Notes: generated by a model not told the origin, from the sequence alone. A stretch of 64,000 nucleotides of DNA from an uncultured Bacteroides sp. (GCA_949296575.1 CASFPE010000013.1:1-64000); one strand, 5' to 3'; numbered from the stretch's first letter, positions 26,543-36,474 are shown. Made by a program: numbers and translations.

Positions 26543-28413
26543 CGAGTATCTCGGTTATAGTTCTTCTTTTTCCGTTCTTCCGGCTTCTGCTTCTTGATTT
26601 CATCCGGTTTCTGACGGTCTGCGGGAACCTGGAACAGATTCCAATCCTGCGTGACTTCAAAATAAGCCTTCAGCTCCACAGGCATCGGATAATAGCAAAC
26701 CAACTCGCCTTGCCGCCGCTCTCCATACAAACCCGTGTCCCAAACGCCATTCTTATTCGAGTCTATGAACAAACGGGCGTAATAAGTTCCCGGATTCAGG
26801 TAATAAAAATCCGCTCCCCCATTTGCGCCGACTTCTGCACGACGCACCACTTTGTCTTGCGAATCCAAAAGCTCCACGATAGCTGAAGCGGTATCCGGTA
26901 TTCCGATGATGTTCCAATACAACGTAGCATAATCCGACAACGCCTTCACTTTCATCGTCTTCTCAATCTTGTCCGTGAACAATCCATAGATGCTATGGAA
27001 CGCCGCCGAATCCACCGTCAGCTTAAACTCCCCTTCCGGCTCCCAAAAAGCACGCAAACGGTAATTCCTCAACCGAAGGCTGTCTTTCTCAAAAACGAAA
27101 GGCACATCCGTCCACAAGGTGTCCACCTTCTGCTGCAAATGGATAGCCGTGCTGTCAAACCAGGCCAAAGGCTGTTCAAACTCAAACTCCACATTGCTAT
27201 ACACATCAAATGACGATGCCGCCGCCACGTTGGCTTTCAGGAAAACGGTCGGCGCCGGTTCATCATCATCCTTCTTCCGCTTCTTCTTCGGGACAACGAC
27301 TTGCCGGGAAGCCAAATGCAAGGTGTCCGTAATCGGCGACAACTGTCCCAGCGTGTCCGTATAAAGGTAATGCACGGCCATGCCCAGCGTGTCCTGCTTG
27401 CAAAGCAACGTATCTTTCAACCAATAAGTAAGTGTGTCATAACGCAAACTGTGTTCCAGCAGGAAAGCATCCGCAGCATCAAAGTTAAGCCCTTCTATCC
27501 GGGGAAGCGAGTCCACCGGCGCAGAGAAGTAGAAAGAAAACTTCTGAGGCACCATCCGTTCGTTCTTCACCATGTACAATGTCGTGGCATCTTCCTTGAA
27601 TGCCCTGAGCAATATGTCGTCGGGCAGGAAATGGGTATAAGCACGCTCCACGATGGTGTCCACAGTGACCGTGTCTTTCCACACGGTATCTTGGCGCATC
27701 CGTTGTTCAAACCGGGGAACCACCAATGAGTCCGTGAAAGCAAGCATCTCGCTCTTTTGGTCGAAAAGGAAATTCTGGTTGGCATCCTGCAAAGCATACA
27801 CACGGTAAGTGCCGGGGGCTATCCCGCGAATGATGAAACGCCCCCGGCTGTCGGTGCGCGCCACCCTTTCAAATGCTTTCTTCACAAAAGCCGAATCGGC
27901 CAGATTGCTGTGCAGCCCTACCAATATGCCTTTCACCGGCTCTAAATTGGAAGCATCCAGCACGGTGCCTGACACTTCCATGGTGTCAATCGCATTGCCC
28001 GTGGAAAACGTGAAAGTGTAATTGTTCAAGGGGTTTCCCTCGTTGTTGTCCACAATGGCATCCGCGAAATCAATCGTATAAGTCATGTCGGGCTGCAACG
28101 TGTCTTCCAAGTTCACTTCCACCCGTTTCCCGTTTACCTTTATTTCCGGCATCTGGATTTGAGGCGGCGACACCACTATTTTCTCAGAGGCATTCTCCAG
28201 TTGTATGAACTCATCAAATTCTATGGAGATTTCCGTCCGCTTGTTGTTCAGGGAACCGGGCTGCGGCGTGCTTTTCACAAACTTGGGCGGCAGTTCATCG
28301 TAAGGCCCTCCGTCAGGGTTGCCGATGTTGGCGCACGAGAATGCAAACGTTGCCGTCAAGATGCCAACGGCTCCCGCTCCCCACCACTTTGATTTCAATA
28401 TTCCATGTCTCAT
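26539..28413 (-). CDS. Big_5 Ig-like domain lipoprotein
   Basis: 624 residues with a lipobox near residue 27 (FAFSCANIG) and N-terminal DGGPYDELPPKFVKSTP, the hallmark of a Bacteroidota family with a Big_5 domain (residues about 40-140). A CnaB-like module follows (VSGTVLDASNLEPVKGILVGL, about 150-215). A second module near the end resembles it (DTASAIVELLDSQ to DSNKNGVWDTG). The C-terminal 25 residues are highly charged (KPDEIKKQKPEERKKKN). An envelope scaffold role is possible; nothing is proven. A -7-like element (TACATTTG, minus) lies at 28418-28425. Confidence 0.8.
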   Translation of the reverse strand: MRHGILKSKWWGAGAVGILTATFAFSCANIGNPDGGPYDELPPKFVKSTPQPGSLNNKRTEISIEFDEFIQLENASEKIVVSPPQIQMPEIKVNGKRVEVNLEDTLQPDMTYTIDFADAIVDNNEGNPLNNYTFTFSTGNAIDTMEVSGTVLDASNLEPVKGILVGLHSNLADSAFVKKAFERVARTDSRGRFIIRGIAPGTYRVYALQDANQNFLFDQKSEMLAFTDSLVVPRFEQRMRQDTVWKDTVTVDTIVERAYTHFLPDDILLRAFKEDATTLYMVKNERMVPQKFSFYFSAPVDSLPRIEGLNFDAADAFLLEHSLRYDTLTYWLKDTLLCKQDTLGMAVHYLYTDTLGQLSPITDTLHLASRQVVVPKKKRKKDDDEPAPTVFLKANVAAASSFDVYSNVEFEFEQPLAWFDSTAIHLQQKVDTLWTDVPFVFEKDSLRLRNYRLRAFWEPEGEFKLTVDSAAFHSIYGLFTDKIEKTMKVKALSDYATLYWNIIGIPDTASAIVELLDSQDKVVRRAEVGANGGADFYYLNPGTYYARLFIDSNKNGVWDTGLYGERRQGELVCYYPMPVELKAYFEVTQDWNLFQVPADRQKPDEIKKQKPEERKKKNYNRDTR

Positions 28414-28470
28414 GCTGCAAATGTACGCCTTTCTGCCAATCCGGCAAGAAAGAGGCTTCTTTTTAACTTG

Positions 28471-29736
28471 TTACACCCTTTTCAAATATTCATACCCGAT
28501 GCGGCAATGAAGGCATTTCTTCAAATCGCAGTACTCCTTCTTCAGTTGTATCAATGCCTGTGAATCGGCTGCATTTTCTGCTTTCAGCCCCACTTGCGCC
28601 CACATCCGGGTGATGTAATTGTCTTCCGGTTTCAATTCTTCCAAGAAAGCAATGGCCCGGTCGCACATCCGTTCATCTCCCTTGAAATGGCCGTATGCAT
28701 ACAGGAACGTCACGACGGTGTTAATAATCAAAAGGTTGAGAGAGAAATCGCTCAACGATTTTGTCCTCCACGGGGAGGCGTTATAAAAATGGTAATGCGT
28801 TTCCCAATATTCAGAAACACGGGAGCGGAGAATGTCTTTCACTTGCTTGGTTGTTTCAGCTTCGGCCACACGCGACAACAACCATCTCTCCTGGTAATAC
28901 AAGAAAGCCAGTTGCGCAATGCGCACATGGGGGAAGTTGCCCGGACGCGAACGAAGAAACTTCCAAAGGGAAGCATCCATCACCGGCAAGCTGAACTTAT
29001 GCTTGAGGAAACCGAACTCTTGCTGCAACCGCCGGTAATACGCATCCTCTATGTCTTCTTCGAGCAGGCCGGCCTGGCCGAAGAAGAACGCCTCCACTTG
29101 CAACAAACTGTCGCGGTGCTTGTCAACCGCACGGAAAGGCACCCGTTCAGCCCATGCCTCAAAAGCGTCTCCGTTCAGCCCGAAACCAAAGTTGCGGGCC
29201 AACGTGATGAAGAAAGCATCTTCCCAATTGCCGTTGCATTTCTGCAAGCGTTTCTTCACCTGCTCCATCTTCTGCCCAAGGCGTTCCGTTTGCAGAGCCG
29301 ACATCCAGGAATGGACCATCAAGCGGGGCAAGCTCCGCACAATATCCTTGCAACGGGGATAACGGTCGCTTTGGAACAATTCATCGAAATGATGCCGTAT
29401 CCGCTCCGGGCAGGCCAACTGCAGCTGGGGTATCGCCTCCCCCGAAGAACGGGACACCTCCGCATCCACCACCTCTGCCACATGGAGGATGACCGAATCG
29501 TATGCCTTGTCCTTGTCGTGCCCGTGCCTGTACCAATCGGACGCACGTGCATGCACCTCCACATTCCCCACCCACAAAGTCCCGCCAATCTTCACTTTCG
29601 CATTGAAGAAGTCCGGGCCGGCATTCGTGTTGTACAGGCCGGGGTCTATCACTTCCACCGCCTGCCCTGCCGTGGTCCGCAGTTCCTGCAAAGGGAACAG
29701 CTTGTGCCGCCACACATATTGTATCAATTGCTCCAT
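28471..29736 (-). CDS. DUF2851 family protein
   Basis: 421 residues, soluble. The N-terminus MEQLIQYVWRHKLFP and the motif DPGLYNTNAGPDFFNAKVK, with VGNVEVHARASDW, identify DUF2851, a Bacteroidota family of unknown function. The acidic and His residues in that block resemble a nuclease core, which I offer only as a hint. Four Cys in CDLKKCLHCRIGYEY lie near the end. The open frame begins at 29757, but that codon falls in a TATCTTTG promoter box (29762-29755, minus), so the ATG at 29736 is preferred. Confidence 0.82.
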   Translation of the reverse strand: MEQLIQYVWRHKLFPLQELRTTAGQAVEVIDPGLYNTNAGPDFFNAKVKIGGTLWVGNVEVHARASDWYRHGHDKDKAYDSVILHVAEVVDAEVSRSSGEAIPQLQLACPERIRHHFDELFQSDRYPRCKDIVRSLPRLMVHSWMSALQTERLGQKMEQVKKRLQKCNGNWEDAFFITLARNFGFGLNGDAFEAWAERVPFRAVDKHRDSLLQVEAFFFGQAGLLEEDIEDAYYRRLQQEFGFLKHKFSLPVMDASLWKFLRSRPGNFPHVRIAQLAFLYYQERWLLSRVAEAETTKQVKDILRSRVSEYWETHYHFYNASPWRTKSLSDFSLNLLIINTVVTFLYAYGHFKGDERMCDRAIAFLEELKPEDNYITRMWAQVGLKAENAADSQALIQLKKEYCDLKKCLHCRIGYEYLKRV

Positions 29737-29813
29737 TTTGATTTTATTAAAATCCAAAGATATGCACTTCTTCCCACTTTTAAGTATTTTTGCGCAAATT
29801 ATATCACATTTGT

Positions 29814-31058
29814 ATGAAAACAGACCCGATAGGACGGCTGCTGTTGCCGTCCATCCTTTCCCTTTTCATGGCTTGCCTGCCCGCCAACGCGCAAATGGAC
29901 AGCCTCATCTTCCGAGAAGAAACGCGCATCTCCCCTGAAGGAAAAGGCGAATTGAGGCTCGACATCGACAACATCAATTTCGTGCGCGACAATGAATACA
30001 AAAGCAAACAAACCAAAGGATACACCTTGCCCGGCTTCTGGCTGCAACCGACGCTGAGCTTCCAGCCGCTGAAGAACCTGAAAGTGGAAGCGGGAGTTTA
30101 CATGATGCGCTACTGGGGCGCCAACAAATACCCCAACTTGAATTACAGCGACATTGCCGTGTGGAAAGGCGACCAAACGCAAAAGGGGTTCCATTGCCTG
30201 CCGGTGTTCCGCGTGCAGTGGGCATTGTCGCCCACTTTCAACATCGTGTTAGGGACGCTCCATGGGAAAAACAACCACCGCCTCACCGAACCGTTATACA
30301 ACCCGGAGATGGGACTTACCGCCGATCCTGAGGCAGGCGTGCAGCTATTGTGGAATGCGCGGCCGCTGGACTTCGACTTGTGGGTGAACTGGGAAAGCTT
30401 CATCTTCCGCGACGACCTCCACCAGGAAGCCTTCACTTTCGGGTTGTCCACGCGCTTCAAAGCCAACCGCCCTGCGGCCAGGACGCATGTTTACTTCCCG
30501 CTGCAAGCCGTGTTCCAGCACCGGGGCGGCGAAATCAACCCCGACGCGAAGCCTCGCGACGTGAAAACATGGCTGAACGCTGCCGCCGGCATCGGGCTGG
30601 ATTTCCACTTGAAGAACCGTCTTTTCACGAAACTGAACTTGGAAGCCACGGCTTGCTACTTCGGCCAACAAGCCGGAAGCTTGCTTCCTTTCGACAAAGG
30701 TTGCGGCATCTATGCCAAAGCCGCCGCCGACGTGTGGCGATTCCGCATCCATGCCGGGTACTGGCATTGCAAGGACTTCGCCACGGTACTGGGGAACCCT
30801 TTGTTCGGCGCCATGTCCACCTTCGAGGAAGGCTTCATGTATTACCTCCCTTCTATGGCCGTTGCCAAGATAGAATATGCCCAACCCTTGGGCAAAGGCT
30901 TCGCGTGGGGCATCCATGCGGATGTGTACAATACCTTGGAAACATCCGCTTATTCCCCCGCCGACGGATGGCATGAGGAAGCCAACGCGCTGAACTTTGC
31001 CGCCGGGCTTTATCTGCGCATCCATCCGAGTTTCCTCTTGAAGCGGTTCCAATGGTGA
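29814..31058 (+). CDS. Predicted outer-membrane beta-barrel protein of unknown function
   Basis: 414 residues with a signal peptide (LLLPSILSLFMACLPANAQ). The mature protein has regularly alternating strands with many Trp and Tyr, and ends LKRFQW with a terminal aromatic residue, as barrels do. I do not recognise the family. The ATG at 29814 follows a TATTTTTG element at 29785-29792; a TTG further upstream is ignored. It is alone: DUF2851 diverges from it, and a 340-bp gap follows. Confidence 0.65.
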   Translation: MKTDPIGRLLLPSILSLFMACLPANAQMDSLIFREETRISPEGKGELRLDIDNINFVRDNEYKSKQTKGYTLPGFWLQPTLSFQPLKNLKVEAGVYMMRYWGANKYPNLNYSDIAVWKGDQTQKGFHCLPVFRVQWALSPTFNIVLGTLHGKNNHRLTEPLYNPEMGLTADPEAGVQLLWNARPLDFDLWVNWESFIFRDDLHQEAFTFGLSTRFKANRPAARTHVYFPLQAVFQHRGGEINPDAKPRDVKTWLNAAAGIGLDFHLKNRLFTKLNLEATACYFGQQAGSLLPFDKGCGIYAKAAADVWRFRIHAGYWHCKDFATVLGNPLFGAMSTFEEGFMYYLPSMAVAKIEYAQPLGKGFAWGIHADVYNTLETSAYSPADGWHEEANALNFAAGLYLRIHPSFLLKRFQW

Positions 31059-31139
31059 GGGAAGGTTTTGAGGATTTCAGATTTCCGGTTTCCGATTTCA
31101 TGGAAAGCCTTGCGCCCCTGCATCCAAGCAGGTGGAAAA

Positions 31140-31230
31140 CACCTCCCAAAGGTTTTCAAAAATCCTTCTAACGTTTGGGGCAAAACCTTGGAACGTTTTG
31201 CATGAAACCTTGGAATGATTTCAAAACTTC
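31140..31230. repeat. Intergenic ~90-bp repeat family 2, copy 1
   Basis: CACCTCCCAAAGG starts the copy, and TTTTGCATGAAACCTT lies near its end. Both words recur in the same order and spacing at 41288-41385. Internal words such as AAACCTTGGAACGTTT are near-palindromic. It lies in the gap after the barrel gene (31059-31398). Confidence 0.6.
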
Positions 31231-31248
31231 TGTGACTGGTGAAGAAAA

Positions 31249-31311
31249 CTTTACCCGGTAAAACCGTGGGTTTTACGTGAAAAATTCCGATTTTTACCTG
31301 TAAAACCGGCG
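31249..31311. repeat. Intergenic palindromic repeat family 3, copy 1
   Basis: TTTACCCGGTAAA followed by CCGTGGGTTTTA is shared with 53847-53892 and 58156-58210 (GTTTGCCCCGGCAAAC and GTTTACCGGCATAAAC). It sits between repeat family 2 and the dapB promoter element (TACTTTTG, 31361-31368). Confidence 0.45.
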
Positions 31312-31398
31312 CATTTTATTAAAAAAACGAGCAAAGGAGAAGAAGTGAGTACATTTTTCGTACTTTTGCTCCCAATCCATAGAAAATATACATCCAAT

Positions 31399-32118
31399 AT
31401 GAAGATAGCATTGATAGGATATGGGAAAATGGGGAAGGAAATCGAGAAAGCCGCCATCTCCCGCCAGCATGAAATCGTGTGCATCATCGACCTCCACAAC
31501 CCGGAAGCCTTCGATTCGGAAGCCTTCCGCTCGGCAGACGTGGCCATCGAGTTCACCTCCCCCGCGTCGGCCTACGCCAATTGCCTGAAAGCCTTCGCGG
31601 CAGGCGTGAAAGTCGTGTCCGGCAGCACGGGATGGATGAACGAACATGCCGGGGAAATGCGCCGCCTTTGCGCGGAAGAAGGCAAGACGCTCTTTTGGGC
31701 ATCCAACTTCAGCCTCGGCGTGGCCATCTTCTCTGCGCTGAACAAATACCTGGCACGCATCATGAACCAGTTCCCGAACTATGATGTCAGCATGACCGAA
31801 ACCCACCATGTACACAAATTGGACGCGCCCAGCGGGACGGCCATCACCTTGGCGGAAGGCATCATCGAGAACCTTGGCCGGAAAGACAAGTGGGTGAAGG
31901 AGCAAGCCAACGCTGCCGATGAACTGCCCATCCATTCCATACGCGAAGGGGAAGTGGCCGGCATCCACTCCATCCGTTATGATTCGGAAGCCGACAGCAT
32001 CACCATCACGCACGATGCGAAAAACCGCAAGGGATTTGCCCTTGGAGCCGTGCTGGCCGCCGAATACACCCATCTCCACCAAGGCTTCCTGGGCATGGGC
32101 GACCTGTTCAAATTCTAA
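31399..32118 (+). CDS. dapB: 4-hydroxy-tetrahydrodipicolinate reductase
   Basis: A 239-residue enzyme of lysine/DAP synthesis that reduces HTPA with NAD(P)H. The nucleotide-binding start is MKIALIGYGKMGKE; the catalytic block is ETHHVHKLDAPSGTAI, carrying the His and Lys of the active site. The open frame runs upstream, but the ATG at 31399 gives the usual N-terminus and follows the -7 element TACTTTTG (31361-31368) by 30 bp. It leads an operon with two signal peptidases and wbqC. Confidence 0.95.
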   Translation: MKIALIGYGKMGKEIEKAAISRQHEIVCIIDLHNPEAFDSEAFRSADVAIEFTSPASAYANCLKAFAAGVKVVSGSTGWMNEHAGEMRRLCAEEGKTLFWASNFSLGVAIFSALNKYLARIMNQFPNYDVSMTETHHVHKLDAPSGTAITLAEGIIENLGRKDKWVKEQANAADELPIHSIREGEVAGIHSIRYDSEADSITITHDAKNRKGFALGAVLAAEYTHLHQGFLGMGDLFKF

Positions 32119-32136
32119 CAAACCATCAGAACCATC

Positions 32137-33594
32137 ATGAAAAATATAACAAAAACCATACAAGAAGCGCCCCGCAAGCAATGGGTCAAGCTGGCCATCG
32201 TCATGGCCCTCTACCTCCTGTTCATCATTTGGGTGAGAAGCTGGCTGGGTGTCATCGTCATCCCGTTCATCTTCGACGCCTACATCACCAAGCTCATCCC
32301 GTGGACATTCTGGAAACGCTCGAAGGACAAAATGGTGAGAAGCGTGATGAGCTGGGTAGATGCCATCGTGTTCGCATTGGTGGCCGTGTATTTCGTGAAC
32401 ATCTACTTCTTCCAGAACTACCAGATACCCTCCTCCTCATTGGAAAAGTCCTTGTTGGTGGGCGATTTCCTCTTTGTGAGCAAAATGAGCTATGGGCCGA
32501 GGGTGCCCAACACGCCGCTGTCCATGCCCCTCACGCAACACACCCTGCCCATCGTCAACACCAAATCCTACATTGAATGGCCGCAATGGGACTACAAACG
32601 GGTGAAAGGCTTCGGACACGTCAAGATGAACGACATCGTGGTGTTCAACTTCCCGGCGGGCGACACCGTGGCCACCGCGCCCGCCTACCAAGCCATCGAC
32701 TTCTATTCCCTCTGCTACGGGATAGGGCGCAACCTCTACCCCAACCCCATCAACATGGACAGCCTGAACCGGAAGCAACAGAAGATGGTGTATGACCTCT
32801 ATTACGATGCCGGGAAAAAACAGATACTGGACAACCCCAACATCTACGGGAAAGTGGTGACCCGCCCCGTGGACCGAAGGGAAAACTACGTGAAACGCTG
32901 CGTGGGAATGCCCGGCGACACGTTGCAGATAAAGGACGGCACCATCTACATCGACGGGAAAGCGCAAAAACAGCCGGAGAACGTGCAGTTCAACTACATC
33001 GTGCAAACCACCGGGAAACCCATACCCCACTCGCTGTTCCGCCAGTTGGGCATCAGCGACGAAGACACGCAGCAGCACAATGAAGACCGCACCGCATACC
33101 TGCTTCCCCTGACGCAAGCCGCCAAGAATGCCTTGCTGGCACGCAAAGACCTCATTGCAAGCATCGAAATGGAGCCGGAATACGAGAACGGCGCACTCTA
33201 CCCGCAGAACCTCTACACCCAATGGGACCGCAACAACTACGGCCCCATCTGGATTCCCCGCAAGGGAGCGGCCATCCAACTGACCGAAGACAACCTGCCC
33301 ATCTACGACCGCCCCATCCGCGTATATGAGGGCAATGACCTTGTGGTGAAAGACGACGGCATCTACATCAACGGCGAAAAGACCGACACCTATACTTTCA
33401 AGATGGACTACTATTGGATGATGGGCGACAACCGCCACAATTCAGCCGACTCGCGCTATTGGGGCTTCGTGCCTGAAGACCATGTGGTGGGGAAACCGAT
33501 TGTCATCTGGCTGTCGCTCGACAAAGACAAGGGATGGTTTGACGGGAAAATACGCTGGAACCGCATCTTCAAGATGGTGGACGACATCAAATAA
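32137..33594 (+). CDS. lepB: Signal peptidase I
   Basis: A 485-residue S26 peptidase with two N-terminal membrane helices that cleaves signal peptides at the periplasmic face. The nucleophile Ser lies in IPSSSLEKSLLVGDF, the general-base Lys in RRENYVKRCVGMPGDTL, and GDNRHNSADSRYWGFV closes the fold. A large insertion between the boxes is typical of Bacteroidales. A paralogue follows 14 bp downstream. Confidence 0.94.
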   Translation: MKNITKTIQEAPRKQWVKLAIVMALYLLFIIWVRSWLGVIVIPFIFDAYITKLIPWTFWKRSKDKMVRSVMSWVDAIVFALVAVYFVNIYFFQNYQIPSSSLEKSLLVGDFLFVSKMSYGPRVPNTPLSMPLTQHTLPIVNTKSYIEWPQWDYKRVKGFGHVKMNDIVVFNFPAGDTVATAPAYQAIDFYSLCYGIGRNLYPNPINMDSLNRKQQKMVYDLYYDAGKKQILDNPNIYGKVVTRPVDRRENYVKRCVGMPGDTLQIKDGTIYIDGKAQKQPENVQFNYIVQTTGKPIPHSLFRQLGISDEDTQQHNEDRTAYLLPLTQAAKNALLARKDLIASIEMEPEYENGALYPQNLYTQWDRNNYGPIWIPRKGAAIQLTEDNLPIYDRPIRVYEGNDLVVKDDGIYINGEKTDTYTFKMDYYWMMGDNRHNSADSRYWGFVPEDHVVGKPIVIWLSLDKDKGWFDGKIRWNRIFKMVDDIK

Positions 33595-33608
33595 CGCCAA
33601 GCCATGCC

Positions 33609-34550
33609 ATGGGACGGAAGCTGTTTTTCTGGACAAAAGCCATCCTTGCCGCATTCATCATAGCATTGATGGTCAGGACGTTTGCTTTCACATCCTGCAC
33701 CATCCCGTTCTCCGGCATGGAAAACTCGCTCTACCGGGGCGACCGCATCATTGTGAACAAATGGAGCTACGGGCTTCGCACGCCATTGACGGCTTGGTTT
33801 TCTTACCACAGATGGGGCAAGTGCAACGTCCGCAAAGGCGACATCGCCGTGTTCAACAATCCTTGCCCCGAAAACCCGCAAACGCCTGTGGACCGGCGCG
33901 AAGTGTTCATCAGCCGTTGCATGGGGCTGCCGGGCGATACACTCATGCTGGCGTTTCCCCAATTGGACATGACGCCGAGCCTCATCCTAAGCCCCGACTA
34001 CAAATCGCTCTACGCCTATCACAGGAACAATGAAGACTTGTTGCTGCAAACCATGCGGCAATTGCGCATCAAAGGCAACGAACTGGCAGGCTTTGCCGAC
34101 AGCACGTTCATCCGAAGCTTCAGCCATTATGAGATCTACTTGCTGAGGCAGAAATTGGGGCAAACCGTCCGCTTCCGTCCCTTGCAAAACACCGACAAGG
34201 AGAACATTCATCCTTTCGTGGTTCCCCGCAAAGGCATGAAAGTGGACATCTACCCTTGGAACATCCGCCTGATGCAGGATGCCATCGCCCGCCACGAGGG
34301 CAGGAAAGCGGAAATAAAGGGGGACACCTTGTTTGTTGACGGGCAGCCTGCCGCTTCTTATTCATTCTCCAGCAATTATTATTGGATGGTGTCCAACAAT
34401 TCCCTCAACCGAAACGATTCCCGCCAGTTCGGGTTCGTCCCCGAAAGCCACCTCATCGGCAAAGCTGCTTTCGTGTGGCTTTCCAAAGACCCGGACACAG
34501 GCTGGCTCGGCGGTTACCGCTGGAACCGTTTCCTGCAACCTGTGAAATGA
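33609..34550 (+). CDS. Signal peptidase I paralogue lacking the catalytic lysine
   Basis: A 313-residue S26-family protein with one N-terminal membrane helix. The Ser box is present (IPFSGMENSLYRGDRI) and the fold-closing box is degenerate (VSNNSLNRNDSRQFGFVPE, instead of GDNRxxSxDSR). In the lysine box, FISRCMGLPGDTL has Ser where LepB next door has Lys (YVKRCVG). It may be inactive, use another base or have a restricted role. It overlaps neither neighbour and lies between lepB and wbqC in the same operon. Confidence 0.85.
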   Translation: MGRKLFFWTKAILAAFIIALMVRTFAFTSCTIPFSGMENSLYRGDRIIVNKWSYGLRTPLTAWFSYHRWGKCNVRKGDIAVFNNPCPENPQTPVDRREVFISRCMGLPGDTLMLAFPQLDMTPSLILSPDYKSLYAYHRNNEDLLLQTMRQLRIKGNELAGFADSTFIRSFSHYEIYLLRQKLGQTVRFRPLQNTDKENIHPFVVPRKGMKVDIYPWNIRLMQDAIARHEGRKAEIKGDTLFVDGQPAASYSFSSNYYWMVSNNSLNRNDSRQFGFVPESHLIGKAAFVWLSKDPDTGWLGGYRWNRFLQPVK

Positions 34551-34563
34551 AAACAAACCACAC

Positions 34564-35220
34564 ATGATGGAAATATCAGCCTGCCTCAGTTCCGCCTACC
34601 TCGCGCCGGTGCAATACTACGCCAAACTGTACGAATACCCGCATGTCTATGTGGAACAGTACGACCATTACACCAAGCAGACGTACCGCAACCGCTGCGT
34701 CATCGCCACGGCAGAAGGCACGCAAGCCCTGTCCATCCCCACGGAAAAGCCAGCCACGCCCAAATGCCTCATGAAAGACATCCGCATCTCCGACCACGGG
34801 CGGTGGAGGCACCTGCACTGGACAGCCTTGGAGTCGGCTTACAGGACCAGCCCTTACTTCGACTATTACGAGGACGACCTGCACCCGTTCTACGAAAAGA
34901 AATACACGTTCCTCTATGATTTCAACGAAGCCCTTTGCCAAACGGTGTGCCAACTGATAGACCTGCAGCCCGACATCCGCCGGACCAGCAGCTATGAACA
35001 AGCCTCCGAAGCGTGGCAGGCTGACTTCCGCGAAAGCATCCATCCCAAGAAAGACTTCCGCGAGGACACGCACTTCGCCGCACGGCCTTACTACCAAGTG
35101 TTCGGGCAGAAGCACGGCTTCATCCCCAACCTCAGCATTGCCGACCTGCTGTTCAACATGGGGCCGGAGAGCCTGCTCGTCTTGAGAGACAGCATCAGAA
35201 GGGAGGAGTGTCAATCGTAG
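34564..35220 (+). CDS. WbqC family protein
   Basis: 218 residues. The N-terminal LSSAYLAPVQYYAKL and later HWTALESAYRTSPYF match WbqC-like proteins, first noted in O-antigen clusters. Their activity is uncertain, perhaps an aminotransfer or acyl step on sugars. It closes the dapB-lepB-lepB2 operon and overlaps the convergent M16 gene by 10 bp. Confidence 0.85.
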   Translation: MMEISACLSSAYLAPVQYYAKLYEYPHVYVEQYDHYTKQTYRNRCVIATAEGTQALSIPTEKPATPKCLMKDIRISDHGRWRHLHWTALESAYRTSPYFDYYEDDLHPFYEKKYTFLYDFNEALCQTVCQLIDLQPDIRRTSSYEQASEAWQADFRESIHPKKDFREDTHFAARPYYQVFGQKHGFIPNLSIADLLFNMGPESLLVLRDSIRREECQS

Positions 35221-36434
35221 GACAGGACGGAAAGGTTGCCCTCGGCAAACAATTCATTGGCAATCTCAAGCAAGGCGGCAGCATCCACCTTTTCTATCCG
35301 CTCAAACAGAGCCTGCCGGGAATCAAAACGGTTGTAATGCAAGAACGACTTCCCCATGTCCAGCGCCTCGTTCTCGAAATTGTCCGAAGCTACTCCTATC
35401 TGCCCGATCAGCTGCTTCTTGGCTGCCGACAATTGCATGCCTGTCAACTTCTGTTCCCTCAGCTTCTTCAATTCCGCACGAACCAGCGACATGCACCGCT
35501 CCGCATGCCCATGGTCGGTGCCGAAATAAATGCAGAACATGCCAGCGTCCGTATACGACACCAAGCACGATTCCACATTGTACACCAAGCCCCGGCGCTC
35601 GCGCAAAGCCACATTCAGCCGGCTGTTCATCCCCGGCCCGCCCAAAATGTTGTTCAAAAGGAACAAGCCCGTCCGCCTCTCATCGTAAGCATGATAAGCG
35701 CGGCAACCCATCATCACATGCGCTTGGTGCGTGTCGCGCGCCACATGCCGGGAAAAAGGCGCGTAAGCAAGAGGAGGCTTGCGCCCCAAACCCGAACAGC
35801 CGGAGGGAACGCCCGGCAAATAACGTCCGGCACAACGCACAATCTTCTCCATCGGGACATCGCCTTTCAGGAAAAACACCATGTTTGCCGGGCAATAGCA
35901 ACGGCGCACGAAACGAAGCACATCCTCCGTGCGGAAAGCCTTCAGCCGCTCAGGGAGGCCCAGTATGTTCCGCCCTAAAGGATGTCCTTGGAACACCATG
36001 CCCTCAAACTCATCATAAATCAGCTCGGAAGGCGAATCCTCGTAAGAACGGATTTCGTCCAGCACCACCTCCACTTCCTTGTCAATCTCCCGCTGGGGGA
36101 ACACGGAATGGAACACGATGTCGGAAAGAAGCTCGAAAGCCCGCTGGAAATGTTCTTTCAGGAAAGCCGAATACACTACCGTCTCCTCCTTGTTGGTAAA
36201 AGCGTTCAAGTCGCCGCCCACGTTCTCCATGCGGTTCAAGATGTGCCAAGCCTTGCGCTTCTCCGTCCCCTTGAACAGCAAATGTTCCACAAAATGAGCC
36301 ATCCCCTCCTCGCCATCGGCCTCATCCCGCGTGCCGGCATTGACAGCAAACCCGCAATAAACGACCGGCGACAAAGATGGCATCCGAATGATTCTCAACC
36401 CATTGTCCAATGCATATGTCTCGCATTCGCACAT
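35211..36434 (-). CDS. M16 family zinc peptidase (insulinase/processing peptidase-like)
   Basis: 407 residues. The inverted zinc motif HxxEH is seen as HFVEHLLFKG; the distal Glu lies in NKEETVVYSAF. The C-terminal half repeats the fold without the motif, as usual. No signal peptide is seen. The open frame can be extended to 36737 through the 21-bp repeat (Arg-rich), but the ATG at 36434 has a clear GGAGG site five bases before it and matches the family N-terminus. The substrate is unknown. Confidence 0.9.
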   Translation of the reverse strand: MCECETYALDNGLRIIRMPSLSPVVYCGFAVNAGTRDEADGEEGMAHFVEHLLFKGTEKRKAWHILNRMENVGGDLNAFTNKEETVVYSAFLKEHFQRAFELLSDIVFHSVFPQREIDKEVEVVLDEIRSYEDSPSELIYDEFEGMVFQGHPLGRNILGLPERLKAFRTEDVLRFVRRCYCPANMVFFLKGDVPMEKIVRCAGRYLPGVPSGCSGLGRKPPLAYAPFSRHVARDTHQAHVMMGCRAYHAYDERRTGLFLLNNILGGPGMNSRLNVALRERRGLVYNVESCLVSYTDAGMFCIYFGTDHGHAERCMSLVRAELKKLREQKLTGMQLSAAKKQLIGQIGVASDNFENEALDMGKSFLHYNRFDSRQALFERIEKVDAAALLEIANELFAEGNLSVLSYD

Positions 36435-36474
36435 GTTCCCTCCTTTTTTACAGCAGGCAAAGTTACAACAAACC

